The notes below the pieces were generated by a model. It saw only the letters and a list, made by a program, of their open reading frames with translations. It did not search any database and had not been told where the DNA came from. A stretch of 64,000 nt of DNA from contig JAIQFG010000026.1 of the NCBI GenBank assembly GCA_020073375.1, positions 1 through 64,000 on the forward strand. Direction: 5' to 3'. Each line of letters starts with the position of its first letter. Within the stretch, counting starts at the first letter, position 1. This document shows positions 1 to 8,670 of the stretch, one piece after another. Made by a program: the position numbers and the translations under genes. This DNA is from Terriglobia bacterium (GTDB lineage: Bacteria; Acidobacteriota; Terriglobia; Acidiferrales; UBA7541).

Positions 1-432
1 CGCGAAAATCTGACGACATTCGAGGAGCACAAAGTTCCATTCGGCGTACTGGTCATTCAAGTCGACCACATGGATCAATTCCGGAGCAGCCGCGGGCCCG
101 GCGTGGTGCCCACGATTCTGCGGGTGATTGCGCAGGCCGTGGAGAATTGCCTGCGCCCAACCGACATATTGGGCCGCGGACCGGATGACCAATTCCTGGC
201 CGTGCTCATGGACTGCAAGGAATCGGAAGTCAGCAGGGTGGGAGAACGCGTCAGAAAAATCGTGGGTCAATCGGAAATTGAATGGTGGGGCGACATCTTC
301 ACCGTGACCTGCGCGTTTGGCGGAGCGGGCTGCAGAATGGGCGACACGTCGAAATTGCTTCTGGAGCGCGCCGAAAAATCCCTGCAGGCGAGCATCGACA
401 GTGGCGGCAACTGCGTCAGAACGCTCGTCTAG
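1..432 (+). CDS. Degenerate GGDEF-domain protein (C-terminal part; 5' end outside window)
   Basis: The reading frame is open from the first base, so the true start lies upstream. The visible 143 residues resemble the second half of a GGDEF (diguanylate cyclase) domain. A hydrophobic strand reading FGVLVIQVDHMDQF matches the usual metal-binding strand, and the signature loop reads GPDDQF in place of GGDEF. The motif has lost its second Gly and Glu, so cyclase activity is doubtful and the domain may only bind nucleotide or act structurally. It ends 33 bases before a stator gene and is probably in the same operon, which suggests a motility-linked role. Family membership is inferred from a partial sequence. 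Confidence 0.6.
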   Translation, partial: RENLTTFEEHKVPFGVLVIQVDHMDQFRSSRGPGVVPTILRVIAQAVENCLRPTDILGRGPDDQFLAVLMDCKESEVSRVGERVRKIVGQSEIEWWGDIFTVTCAFGGAGCRMGDTSKLLLERAEKSLQASIDSGGNCVRTLV

Positions 433-465
433 CGGGCAAGCAAACCTTCGGAGGAAGAAAGTTCG

Positions 466-1350
466 ATGTTTTCGATTATCGGCATCGTGGTGGTCTTTGG
501 CGCGGTGATCGCCGGCTACTTGATGGAGCACGGAAACATCATGGTGCTCATGCAGCCCGCCGAACTGATCATTATTCTCGGCGCGGCGATCGGAACCGTG
601 TTGGTCGCCAATCCCATTCACATCCTCAAGAAAATCGGGAAAGGCCTCGGCGGAGCCTTCGGAGGCCCCGCCTTCACCAAGCAGAGGTACCTGGAATCCC
701 TGAAAATGATGTATGAGCTGTTTACGCGCGCTCGCAAGGAAGGGTTGATGTCGCTGGAAAGCGATTCGGACGCGCCGGACCAAAGCCCGATTTTTTCCAA
801 ATATCCGAAATTCCTGAAGGACCACCACGCCAGGGATTTCGTTTGCGATTCGCTGCGCATGGCGGCTAGCGGCGGAATCGAGCCGTTTGACGCGGACCAG
901 ATGATGGAACTGGATATGGATGTGCACCATCATGAAGCCACACAGCCGGTCGCAGCGCTTTCCACCATGGCCGATTCGCTTCCCGGCCTGGGCATCGTGG
1001 CCGCGGTTCTCGGCGTGGTCATCACCATGGGCGCGCTCGGCGGACCTCCAGAGGAGATCGGGAAAAAAGTGGCCGCGGCGCTGGTCGGGACGTTTCTTGG
1101 AATTCTGCTGTGTTACGGGCTCGTCGGGCCGCTGGCCTCCAACATGGCTAAGAGCGCTGACGACGAGCACGCGTTCTATCACGTGCTGCGTGTCATGCTT
1201 GTGGCGCTGCTCAAGGGCATCGCGCCCACGGTAGCCATTGAAATCGGGCGGCGAGCCATTCCGGGAAATGTCCGGCCCACGTTTCAGGAAGCCGAAGCGT
1301 TTATCAAGGATAAATCCGGCTCGGCTGCGCCACAGGCCGCTGGCGCCTAG
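466..1350 (+). CDS. motA: Flagellar motor stator protein MotA (first copy, E. coli type)
   Basis: MotA forms the inner-membrane stator with MotB and converts ion flow into torque on FliG. The 294-residue product matches E. coli MotA in length. Key positions fall at the same numbers: Arg90 and Glu98 in the cytoplasmic loop (FliG contact) and Pro173 and Pro222 beside the channel helices. Four hydrophobic segments are visible near residues 4-20, 32-50, 172-190 and 204-222. A GGAGGAA ribosome site precedes the ATG. The gene is followed 17 bases later by motB. A second, different stator pair lies about 44 kb downstream. Confidence 0.93.
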   Translation: MFSIIGIVVVFGAVIAGYLMEHGNIMVLMQPAELIIILGAAIGTVLVANPIHILKKIGKGLGGAFGGPAFTKQRYLESLKMMYELFTRARKEGLMSLESDSDAPDQSPIFSKYPKFLKDHHARDFVCDSLRMAASGGIEPFDADQMMELDMDVHHHEATQPVAALSTMADSLPGLGIVAAVLGVVITMGALGGPPEEIGKKVAAALVGTFLGILLCYGLVGPLASNMAKSADDEHAFYHVLRVMLVALLKGIAPTVAIEIGRRAIPGNVRPTFQEAEAFIKDKSGSAAPQAAGA

Positions 1351-1367
1351 CGAAGAGGAATAACCAG

Positions 1368-2186
1368 GTGAACGGCAAAGCCCCCATCATCGTCATCAAA
1401 AAAAAGGCCCCCCATGGCGGGCATCACGGCGGAGCCTGGAAGGTCGCTTACGCGGATTTCGTGACCGCCATGATGGCCCTGTTCATCGTCCTCTGGCTGA
1501 TGAACAGCAGCAAGAAAATTCAGGAGGCGGTCGGCGGGTATTTTAAGGATCCCTCGGGAAGCACAAAATCCATAGGAAGCGGCGTGGAAGGCGCCGGGGA
1601 AAACTTCCTAATCTCCAAGGACAACATGGAGCAGCTCAAGGAGGAGTTGCAGAAAACCATCCGCAAGGCGCCCGATTTCGACAAGATAAAAAGTCACATC
1701 GACATGACCATCACGCCCGAGGGGTTGCGCATCGAGCTGCTGGAGTCCGCCACCAGCACATTTTTCAATAATGGGAGTTCGGATCCAAACGCGGAGGGCC
1801 AGGAAATCCTGGACCTGCTGGCCACCGAACTCGCCGCCTTGCCGAATAAGATCGCCGTAGAGGGACACACAGATTCCACACCCTACGCCAAGCAGGGAAA
1901 GTACGGGAACTGGGAGCTTTCCGCCGATCGCGCCAATGCGGCGCGCAGATTGATGCAAGAGCATGGGATCCGCGCCGATCAGATTATCCAGGTCCGCGGC
2001 TTTGCCGATCAGCGCCTGCGCAAGCCCGATGCGCCGTATGACCCGTCCAACCGCCGCGTTTCGCTCATCGTGCAGTATCAAAAGCAGGATGAGCCCGCTG
2101 CGGCCGACTCCGGCAAGGACGCGGTCGCGGGGCCCGAAAAACCTTCCGGGGCGGAGCCCGGGAAACAGCCTCCCGCCGAGCATTGA
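1368..2186 (+). CDS. motB: Flagellar motor stator protein MotB (first copy)
   Basis: This 272-residue protein has the MotB layout. A basic, His/Gly-rich N-terminus precedes one membrane helix (about residues 28-46) that starts with the motif YADF, whose Asp30 is the expected ion-carrying residue. A linker and a C-terminal OmpA-like peptidoglycan-binding domain follow (about 120-240, with VEGHTDSTP and an arginine-rich helix). The tail is rich in Pro, Glu and Lys. The start is GTG at 1368 with AGAGGAA upstream. It pairs with the MotA encoded immediately before it. Confidence 0.93.
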   Translation: MNGKAPIIVIKKKAPHGGHHGGAWKVAYADFVTAMMALFIVLWLMNSSKKIQEAVGGYFKDPSGSTKSIGSGVEGAGENFLISKDNMEQLKEELQKTIRKAPDFDKIKSHIDMTITPEGLRIELLESATSTFFNNGSSDPNAEGQEILDLLATELAALPNKIAVEGHTDSTPYAKQGKYGNWELSADRANAARRLMQEHGIRADQIIQVRGFADQRLRKPDAPYDPSNRRVSLIVQYQKQDEPAAADSGKDAVAGPEKPSGAEPGKQPPAEH

Positions 2187-2314
2187 CACAAATCCGCGCG
2201 AATACCCAGAAAATACACGCAAGATCAACCCGCGCAGGCGCCCCTGGACGGCACGACGGCCGTATGGACGTCCGCCGCATCCGATGCCCCATGGAAAGCT
2301 TCAGTAACAAGGTA

Positions 2315-3016
2315 TCAATGCTTGCCCGGGCCCTGCTCGCCCCGCGGTTCCGAGCCGATGCGGTACCCGGCGCCGCGTACGGTGTGGATGAGCCGCTCCG
2401 GCGCGTTGGCGTCGATCTTCTTGCGGAGATAGTTGATGTAGACGTCGACCACGTTGGTCATGGTATCCGAGGAGAGTTTCCAGACGTGATGAATGATGTG
2501 CGAGCGTGAGACGTTGCGCCCGGCATTGAGCATCAAGTATTCCAGCAGGGCAAATTCCTTGGGCGTGAGTTCGATGGCTCGGCCGTTGCGCCGCACCAGG
2601 TGCCCGACGCGGTCCAGTTCCAGGTCCCGATTGTGAAGCACGGGCTCGAAGGGGAGGCTGCTGCGGCGCAGCAGCGCCCGCACGCGCGCCAGCAGCTCGG
2701 AAAAGGCGAACGGCTTGGTCAGATAATCGTCCGCGCCGGAGTTCAGGCCGTCCACGCGGTCTTCCACGCGAGCGCTGCCGGTCAGGATCAGAACCGGCAA
2801 ATGCGGCCGTGCGGCGCGCACCTGGCGCAGCGCGTCCATGCCGCTGACGCCGGGCATGTTCAAATCGAGGATCAGCAGATCGCAGGGGCCCTGTTCGGCC
2901 ATGCCCAGGATTTCGCGGCCGTCAGCGGCAACTCGCACGCTGTAGTGCTCGGCGCTCAGGCCCATGGAAAGAAAGTTGGCGACTGGCGCGTCATCTTCGG
3001 CAATCAGAATATGCAT
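2315..3016 (-). CDS. OmpR/PhoB-family response regulator, orphan
   Basis: The 233-residue protein has an N-terminal receiver domain with the acidic pair at residues 7-9, a phospho-acceptor Asp51 (LILDLNMPG) and the conserved Lys in LTKPF. A C-terminal winged-helix DNA-binding domain spans about residues 130-222 (ELTPKEFALLEYL, then VDVYINYLRKKI and TVRGAGYRI). No histidine kinase is adjacent, so the partner is unknown. It is transcribed away from the regulatory block that starts at 3447, across a 430-base gap. Its target genes cannot be read from the sequence. Confidence 0.88.
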   Translation of the reverse strand: MHILIAEDDAPVANFLSMGLSAEHYSVRVAADGREILGMAEQGPCDLLILDLNMPGVSGMDALRQVRAARPHLPVLILTGSARVEDRVDGLNSGADDYLTKPFAFSELLARVRALLRRSSLPFEPVLHNRDLELDRVGHLVRRNGRAIELTPKEFALLEYLMLNAGRNVSRSHIIHHVWKLSSDTMTNVVDVYINYLRKKIDANAPERLIHTVRGAGYRIGSEPRGEQGPGKH

Positions 3017-3446
3017 GAGTGGGACCTGTGGATTCGGGCTCTCGTGGGAGCCTTCCGGACTTTTGCAGCAAGTCTACTAACGAAGGGGAAGTCAGTCTTG
3101 CAGTGAGATTAGAAAATGTCAAGGGAGCAATACTGTTCGCGTACCGTCGCGCATCAAGATGAAACACGGAAACTTTTTTCCTGTGCAAATACATCACACG
3201 CATCGCAAAAAAGACTAAAGTTTTTTTGCGAAGAAGTTTCGATTCAGGAGACCACCTCCTGTTTTGATCCGTGCGAACTTTCCGCCAATTCGTATCTCGC
3301 TTGTTTGCATCGCTCATTTCTCTCTCCGTTTGGAACGCGAAGCGCAAGGTGAACCGTGCCGTCACATGCGCGGACACTACAAGACCCCAATGACGGAAAT
3401 AAGCCTTTACTAATCTGAGATCGACCAATCGACCGGGGGAGGAAAC
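3017..3446. other. 430-base divergent intergenic region
   Basis: This gap separates the minus-strand response regulator from the plus-strand sigma-54 activator. It is clearly richer in A and T than its surroundings. It contains the inverted repeat at 3204-3230 and a small one at 3245-3261 (CAGGAG/CTCCTG). Divergent promoters are expected here, but I could not pick convincing -10/-35 or -24/-12 pairs. No convincing gene or known riboswitch was seen. Confidence 0.5.
3204..3230. repeat. AT-rich inverted repeat (9-base arms)
   Basis: Arms CGCAAAAAA (3204-3212) and TTTTTTGCG (3222-3230) are perfectly complementary, with a 9-base loop. The position in the middle of a divergent regulatory gap suits an operator or protein-binding site. 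A terminator for an unrecognised short transcript is the alternative, because either orientation gives a stem next to a T run. Confidence 0.5.
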
Positions 3447-4670
3447 ATGGCATTCGCCGCAACACATGCTGTGAATCGGAATTCACGCGTGCTGATCGCC
3501 AGTTCGAACCAGGAGTTTCGCAGGCAATGCGCTGGAAATCCGCAGTATGGCGCGGTGGACGTGGAGGAAGCGGCCGGCGGAGCCGACGCGCTGGCAAAAC
3601 TGGAATCGGCGAACTGGGGCGAAGTTCTGCTGGATCGTCGATTGCACGATCTCGACGTGAACGAAGTCCTGCACATCATTCGGGCGCGCCATCCTCACCT
3701 GCTGGTGCGGCTGGTGGATTCCGACGTCACAGCTCTTGCCGATGCGGAGCTGCTCGATGCCCCGGACGATTCGATCCTGGCGGATTCAGCGGGCATTTGT
3801 GAACAGGGCGAACTGCCGGGGACCGAAGACGCCGGGGATCCCGCGCCTCACGGGGAAACCGGCCCGCCGGCGTGCGCTGCGCGCATCGAACCGTTGCCGG
3901 GGATGATGGGAGACGGCCCGGGCCTGGAACAAACCTACCGCCTGGCGCGGCTGGTGGCGCCGCGCCAGACCACCGTGCTGATCACCGGGGAAACCGGGAC
4001 AGGAAAGGAACTGGTCGCCCGCGGCATCCATCAGATCAGTTTGCGCGCGAAAAGCGCGTTTGTGGTGGTCAACTGCGCCGCGATTCCGGAGCAACTGCTG
4101 GAAGCCGAGTTGTTCGGCCACGCTCGCGGCGCCTTTACCGGGGCGGTGCAGTCGCGCCTGGGCCGGATTCACCTGGCGCAGGGCGGCACGCTGTTTCTGG
4201 ACGAGATCGGCGAGCTGCCGCTCAGCATGCAGGCCAAGCTGTTGCGTTTCTTGCAGGACGGCGAGGTGCAGCGGCTGGGCAGCCCGGACGTTTTTCGCGT
4301 GGACGTGCGCGTGATTTCGGCGACCAACATCAACCTGCAGCGTTCGGTGCAGGAAAAAAAATTTCGCCAGGATCTCTATTACCGCCTGGCGGTGTTCCCG
4401 CTGGAGCTGCCGCCGTTGCGCGAACGAAAGGAAGACATCGTTCCGCTGGCCGAACATTTTCTGGAGGATCTCGCCGAACAATCCGAGGCCTGCACGAAAG
4501 TCCTGTCGCCCTCGGCCGCGGCCGCGCTTTGCCAGTACGGATGGCCGGGCAATGTCCGCGAGCTGCAGCACGCGGTCGAGCGCGCGTTTATTCTCAGCGG
4601 GGAGGAGCGCCAGCTGCGCGCCGCGCATTTTTCATTTCCCGAAGCGAGCGCGCCGGTTAGAGAAATCTAA
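3447..4670 (+). CDS. Sigma-54-dependent activator with receiver-like domain, no DNA-binding domain
   Basis: The 407-residue protein has an N-terminal receiver-like domain (about 13-115, possible phospho-site Asp63 in LLDRR, poorly conserved acidic pocket). A sigma-54 AAA+ domain spans about 150-390: Walker A GETGTGKE at 181-188, GAFTGA loop at 228-233 and Walker B LFLDEIGE. It then ends about 20 residues after the PGNVREL motif, with no Fis-type helix-turn-helix. Activators of this type, such as Helicobacter FlgR, work from solution without an enhancer site. The next gene is a sensor kinase, so this is probably part of the flagellar hierarchy control. Confidence 0.88.
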   Translation: MAFAATHAVNRNSRVLIASSNQEFRRQCAGNPQYGAVDVEEAAGGADALAKLESANWGEVLLDRRLHDLDVNEVLHIIRARHPHLLVRLVDSDVTALADAELLDAPDDSILADSAGICEQGELPGTEDAGDPAPHGETGPPACAARIEPLPGMMGDGPGLEQTYRLARLVAPRQTTVLITGETGTGKELVARGIHQISLRAKSAFVVVNCAAIPEQLLEAELFGHARGAFTGAVQSRLGRIHLAQGGTLFLDEIGELPLSMQAKLLRFLQDGEVQRLGSPDVFRVDVRVISATNINLQRSVQEKKFRQDLYYRLAVFPLELPPLRERKEDIVPLAEHFLEDLAEQSEACTKVLSPSAAAALCQYGWPGNVRELQHAVERAFILSGEERQLRAAHFSFPEASAPVREI

Positions 4671-4715
4671 GCAGACGGCCGCGCGGTTGGCCCGCGCCGT
4701 GCACAACTTCCGGGC

Positions 4716-5984
4716 ATGACAATTCTGCCCAGTGCCCGGCAAAAATCGCGCCCCGCGCGGCGCGCCCCATCCGCCGGGCAAGACGCGCAGCGCTCGCTGG
4801 TCCACGCGTTCGCCACCTTCACGCAGGCTGCCGACTCGCTGGAAAAATCCTACGCGCAGCTGCAGACCGAAGTTGCGCGCCTCGGCGGCGAACTGGAACG
4901 GGCCAACACGGAATTGTCGCGAAGCCTGGAAGAAAATTCCAGGGTGCGAAGTTTTCTGGCGCAAATTTTGGAAGGGTTGCCGTGCGGCGTGCTGGTCTTT
5001 GACGCCGATGGGCGTTTGCGCGTCATCAATCCGGAGGCCCGCCGGTTGCTGATGCTCGATCCTTCGTGGATGCCTGAACAGGGCGTGGCGTGGCCGGCGG
5101 TGATCGATCGGCTCCTAGCGGAATCTTCCCCCAAAGCTCCCGCTGGCGAACGGGAATTGTTGCTCAACGATCCCGCCGGCACTCGCTTCCTGGGAATCAC
5201 CCGGGCGCAGGTCGCGGGCCGCGAAGGCGCTCCGCGCGAAACGATCTGCATCGTGCGCGACACGACGCAGGAAAAACGCCTGGCCGGCGAGCGCGAAAAG
5301 GCGCGGCGCAACCAGGCCCTGGCCGAAATCGCCACGGTGCTGGCGCACGAAATCCGCAATCCCCTGGGCAGCCTGGAACTGTTTGCCGGACTGCTCGCCG
5401 ATTCCACCGCGGCCACCTCGGAAGCCAGCCAGTGGGTGGCGCAAATCCGCGCCGGATTGCGCACGCTTGCCGCCACCGTGAACAACGTTCTGCAGTTCCA
5501 CAGCCAGCCCTGTCCCGAACCCATTCCCACGCACCTGGACCGGCTGTTGCGCGAAACCGTCGATTTTCTGGCGCCGCTCGCCCGACAGCGCGGCATGCAG
5601 GTGCGCCTGACCAACACGGCCGGAAAAGTTTTGTTGCACGCCGATCCTCACCGCCTGCAGCAGGTGTTTCTGAACCTCGCGCTCAACGCCTTTCGCGCCA
5701 TGACCCCGGGCGGATGGCTGCAGGTGAATGTCGCCTGGGCCCTTCCGGTCGATGGCCCGCAAGTGCAAATCGATTTTGAGGACCAGGGCGGGGGCATTTC
5801 CGAACAGCACATCGAAAAAGTGTTTGAGCCGGGTTACACCACGCATGCCGGAAGTCCCGGGTTGGGGCTTTCGGTCTGCAAACAAGTGATTGAGCAGCAT
5901 CGCGGAACGATTCGCCTGCACAGTACGCCGCTTCTGGGCACCACGTTCACGCTGACTTTGCCCGCGGCAGGAGACCTGGAATGA
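4716..5984 (+). CDS. Sensor histidine kinase, FlrB/FleS-like, cytoplasmic
   Basis: This 422-residue kinase has no membrane segment. A coiled coil (about 38-85) precedes a PAS domain (about 85-190). The dimerisation helix carries His211 in LAHEIRNPLGSL, and a HATPase domain follows (N-box LALNAFRAM, G1 DQGGGI, G2 GLGLSVCKQVI). It overlaps the next gene by four bases (ATGA), which encodes an NtrC-type regulator, so the two very likely form a phosphorelay controlling sigma-54-dependent flagellar genes, as FlrB/FlrC do in Vibrio. The gene symbol is withheld because orthology is not proven. Confidence 0.88.
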   Translation: MTILPSARQKSRPARRAPSAGQDAQRSLVHAFATFTQAADSLEKSYAQLQTEVARLGGELERANTELSRSLEENSRVRSFLAQILEGLPCGVLVFDADGRLRVINPEARRLLMLDPSWMPEQGVAWPAVIDRLLAESSPKAPAGERELLLNDPAGTRFLGITRAQVAGREGAPRETICIVRDTTQEKRLAGEREKARRNQALAEIATVLAHEIRNPLGSLELFAGLLADSTAATSEASQWVAQIRAGLRTLAATVNNVLQFHSQPCPEPIPTHLDRLLRETVDFLAPLARQRGMQVRLTNTAGKVLLHADPHRLQQVFLNLALNAFRAMTPGGWLQVNVAWALPVDGPQVQIDFEDQGGGISEQHIEKVFEPGYTTHAGSPGLGLSVCKQVIEQHRGTIRLHSTPLLGTTFTLTLPAAGDLE

Positions 5985-7324
5985 ATGAAACGGCAGTCCT
6001 GGTGGTGGATGACGAAGCGGCCATGCGCGCCGCGCTTGAGGCCAGCTTCCGGCGCAACGGCTGGAAGGTGGCCACGGCCGGAGGCACGGGCGAAGCCCTG
6101 GCAAAATTCCGCAGCATGCCCTGCCCGCTGGTGGTCACCGACGTGCGCATGCCCGATGGCGACGGCCTGCAGGTGATGAAGGGCGTTCGCGCACTGGCTC
6201 CGGAAACCGCGGTTATTTTTCTGACTGCGTACGGCACGGTAAGCGACGCCGTGCAGGCCATCAAGCAGGGCGCCTGCGATTATTTAATGAAGCCGGTGTC
6301 GTTCGACCGCCTGCGCGAAGCCGCCGACCGCGTCCTGGCCATGGCCGGGGCAGCGGGCAGCGCGCGGCCGCAAAATGGCGCATCGCCGAAACTCATTGGG
6401 CGCTCGCCCGCTTTTCTCAGATTTCTGGACCGCGTGCGCAAGGTTTCGCGGACCGGCGCCGACGTCCTGATCGAAGCCGAGAGCGGTACGGGCAAGGAAC
6501 TGGTCGCGCGCCTCATCCACGGCGAAAGCTCGCGGCACGTGGGTCCGTTCATCGCCGTGAACTGTTCCGCGTTCCCCGATCACCTGCTCGAGAGCGAGCT
6601 GTTCGGCCACGTCCGCGGGGCCTTCACCGGAGCAAACACATCCAAGCCGGGGAAATTTGAACTTGCCAATGGCGGCACTTTATTGCTCGACGAAATCGGC
6701 GAGATGCCCCTGGACCTACAGCCCAAGATATTGCGCGTGCTGCAGGAGCGCGAAGTCGATCCGCTGGGAGGCACGCGCACCGTGCCGCTCGATGTGCGCG
6801 TGATTGCCACCACGAACCGCTCGCTGCGCGCCAGCATCGCCTCGGGTGAATTTCGAGCCGATCTCTATTACCGCCTGAACGTGGTGCCGCTGGCGATTCC
6901 GCCGCTGCGCGAACGCCGGGAGGACATCGGCGAACTGGCCGCGCACTTCCTGCGAAAATACGCGCCCAGCCCGGCGGAGGCCTACCGCATCACGCCGGAA
7001 CTTGTCCGGGGTCTGGAATCGCAAAACTGGCCGGGCAACGTCCGCGAACTGGAAAATTTTATTCGCCGCGCGCTGGCGCTTTCCCATAGCCCCGTGCTCG
7101 GTCCCGAAATGCTGGTTCATCTGGAATCCAGCATCGAGCCGGAGCGGCCGGCATCGCTCGAGGCGGGCGTTTCACTGCGCAACGCCGAGCGCCAGCTGCT
7201 TGAGCGCACGCTCGAGGCCACGGGCGGAAACCGCACCCGCGCCGCCGAACTCATGGGAGTCAGCCTGCGCACGGTGCGCAACAAGATCCGCAATTACGGC
7301 TTGCCGGCAAGGAGGCCCGCATGA
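5981..7324 (+). CDS. NtrC/FlrC-type sigma-54 response regulator
   Basis: The 447-residue protein has all three NtrC domains. The receiver has the acidic pair at 10-12, Asp54 in VVTDVRMPDG and Lys in MKPV. The AAA+ domain (about 135-375) has a Walker A variant AESGTGKE, the GAFTGA loop and the motif NWPGNVREL. A C-terminal Fis-type helix-turn-helix (about 405-443) contains NRTRAAELMGVSLRTVRNKI. It overlaps the kinase gene upstream and flgB downstream by four bases each. That ties flagellar rod gene expression to this phosphorelay. Confidence 0.92.
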   Translation: MNETAVLVVDDEAAMRAALEASFRRNGWKVATAGGTGEALAKFRSMPCPLVVTDVRMPDGDGLQVMKGVRALAPETAVIFLTAYGTVSDAVQAIKQGACDYLMKPVSFDRLREAADRVLAMAGAAGSARPQNGASPKLIGRSPAFLRFLDRVRKVSRTGADVLIEAESGTGKELVARLIHGESSRHVGPFIAVNCSAFPDHLLESELFGHVRGAFTGANTSKPGKFELANGGTLLLDEIGEMPLDLQPKILRVLQEREVDPLGGTRTVPLDVRVIATTNRSLRASIASGEFRADLYYRLNVVPLAIPPLRERREDIGELAAHFLRKYAPSPAEAYRITPELVRGLESQNWPGNVRELENFIRRALALSHSPVLGPEMLVHLESSIEPERPASLEAGVSLRNAERQLLERTLEATGGNRTRAAELMGVSLRTVRNKIRNYGLPARRPA

Positions 7325-7674
7325 GCTTCATGAACACTTCGCAGCTGGCGCTGGTCGAGAATTTCCTCGATCTGGCCACCAAGCGGCAGTCGCTGCTCGC
7401 CAGCAACATCGCCAACGTGGATACGCCCGGATACCGCACCCAGGATATCGATTTCCACGGGGAATTCGCGCGCGCCCTCAACCAGCCTCCCGATACGCCC
7501 ACGCTTCCCATGGTGCGGCAGGTTTCCGGGCTGCTCTCCCGGCCCGACGGCAACAACGTCAGCGTCGACCGCGAGGGGCTTTTGCTCGCCGAGCTCCAGT
7601 TGAAATATCAGGCCGCCATCCAGGCCATGCGCGCGGAATTTTCATTGATTCGTTCGGCAGTGAACGAGACCTAA
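7321..7674 (+). CDS. flgB: Flagellar basal-body proximal rod protein FlgB
   Basis: FlgB builds the proximal rod. The 117-residue product has the typical N-terminal rod signature (LASNIANVDTPGYR, about residues 28-42) and a C-terminal amphipathic helix (LQLKYQAAIQAMRAEFSLI). Size and order before flgC and fliE are canonical. The ATG overlaps the stop of the upstream regulator gene (ATGA) and is preceded by AAGGAGG. Confidence 0.95.
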   Translation: MSFMNTSQLALVENFLDLATKRQSLLASNIANVDTPGYRTQDIDFHGEFARALNQPPDTPTLPMVRQVSGLLSRPDGNNVSVDREGLLLAELQLKYQAAIQAMRAEFSLIRSAVNET

Positions 7675-7692
7675 GCGAAGGGAGATCACCGT

Positions 7693-8133
7693 ATGAATCT
7701 TTTCGGAATCATGCAACTTAGCGGATCGGCTCTGCTGGCCGAGCGCCAGCGCGCCGAAATTTCGGCCAGCAATCTGGCCAATGCCGAAACCACGCGCACC
7801 GTGGAAGGCGGGCCGTATCGCCGCCAAAACGTCGTGTTTCGAGCGCGGCATCCGCTTTCCAGCGGATTTGCCGCCACCCTCGCCAGCTTTACCGACATTC
7901 ACACCAAGGCCGTGCAGGTTGCCGGCGTGGTGCAGGATACGTCCGCGCCGCTGCGCCGCTACGAGCCCGGTCATCCCGACGCCGACACCACCGGATACGT
8001 GAGCTTCCCGGACGTGAATCCGGTGGAGGAAAGCGTCAACCTGATGGAAGCGGCCCGATCCTATCAGCTTAACGTGTCGGCCCTTCAAACCACCAAGGCC
8101 ATGATCCAGGCGGCCATTCAGATCGCGTCATAA
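7693..8133 (+). CDS. flgC: Flagellar basal-body proximal rod protein FlgC
   Basis: The 146-residue protein shows the FlgC N-terminal motif (ISASNLANAETTRT, about residues 23-36), the GYVSFPDVNPVEE motif and a C-terminal helix NVSALQTTKAMIQAAIQIA. A GAAGGGAG ribosome site lies just before the ATG. It sits between flgB and fliE with 18- and 22-base gaps, the common order for rod genes. Confidence 0.95.
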   Translation: MNLFGIMQLSGSALLAERQRAEISASNLANAETTRTVEGGPYRRQNVVFRARHPLSSGFAATLASFTDIHTKAVQVAGVVQDTSAPLRRYEPGHPDADTTGYVSFPDVNPVEESVNLMEAARSYQLNVSALQTTKAMIQAAIQIAS

Positions 8134-8155
8134 GCCAAACGAAGAGGTCAAGCGC

Positions 8156-8491
8156 ATGGCCAATACCATACCCACCGCGATACCCGGCACGATTCCCAGT
8201 TCGATCAAGGGACTGCCGGTTCCGGATCTGGGCGCGGGCTCGTCCAAATCCTCCAGCAGCGCCGGAGCTCAGTCCGATTTCTTTAACGCCCTGCAAGGCG
8301 CCATGAACCAGGTCGAGCAGCTGCACAGCGACGCGCAAGGCAAAGTGGCCGGAATGCTCGACGGCTCGGGCGACGACGTTCATTCCGCCATGATCGCGGT
8401 GGAAAAGGCGGGCCTGGCCTTTGAAATGATGGTGCAGGTGCGCAACAAGATCGTGCAGGCGTACCAGACGGTCTCGAACATGCAATTTTGA
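8156..8491 (+). CDS. fliE: Flagellar hook-basal body complex protein FliE
   Basis: FliE joins the MS ring to the rod. The 111-residue product has a variable Ser-rich N-terminus and the conserved C-terminal half (FNALQGAMNQVEQL, then MIAVEKAGLAFEMMVQVRNK and AYQTVSNMQF). GAAGAGG precedes the ATG. It is followed by a 179-base gap holding hairpin repeats before fliF, so transcription of fliF may be partly uncoupled from the rod genes. Confidence 0.95.
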   Translation: MANTIPTAIPGTIPSSIKGLPVPDLGAGSSKSSSSAGAQSDFFNALQGAMNQVEQLHSDAQGKVAGMLDGSGDDVHSAMIAVEKAGLAFEMMVQVRNKIVQAYQTVSNMQF

Positions 8492-8504
8492 AACGACGCT
8501 TCGG

Positions 8505-8590
8505 CGGGCTCCACGCACCGACTTTGTCGGGGCGTTCAGCGCAAAAGTAGAGCCCGATCTTTTTTCATGCGGGCTCCAAGTAGAGCCCGC
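8505..8590. repeat. Clustered GGGCTC/GAGCCC hairpin repeats
   Basis: The fliE-fliF gap contains CGGGCTC at 8505-8511 pairing with GAGCCCG at 8550-8556, enclosing a small CCGAC/GTCGG hairpin (8518-8530). A second perfect hairpin follows at 8569-8590 (arms GCGGGCTC and GAGCCCGC, six-base loop). A T run (about 8560-8565) lies between them. A related hairpin occurs at 30862-30885, so this looks like a dispersed element of REP type; a role as attenuator or terminator inside the operon is possible. Confidence 0.6.
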
Positions 8591-8670
8591 ACCCGAAGTA
8601 CGGCCCCTTCGCGCGGCGCGTTCCGGGCAAAGACACGCCGGGGGATTCCGGGAAATCGTCACCGACGGAC

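Noticed and set aside
2991-3317. Minus-strand 108-residue frame with a good GGAGAG site before ATG 3317
   Set aside because: It overlaps the start of the response-regulator gene, is Arg/Lys-rich without domain features and contains the inverted repeat at 3204-3230. The ribosome-site match alone is not enough.
4687-4704. Possible sigma-54 promoter (TTGGC and TGCA, correct spacing) before the kinase gene
   Set aside because: It lies in very GC-rich sequence and would start transcription about two bases before the ATG with no ribosome site; chance match is likely.
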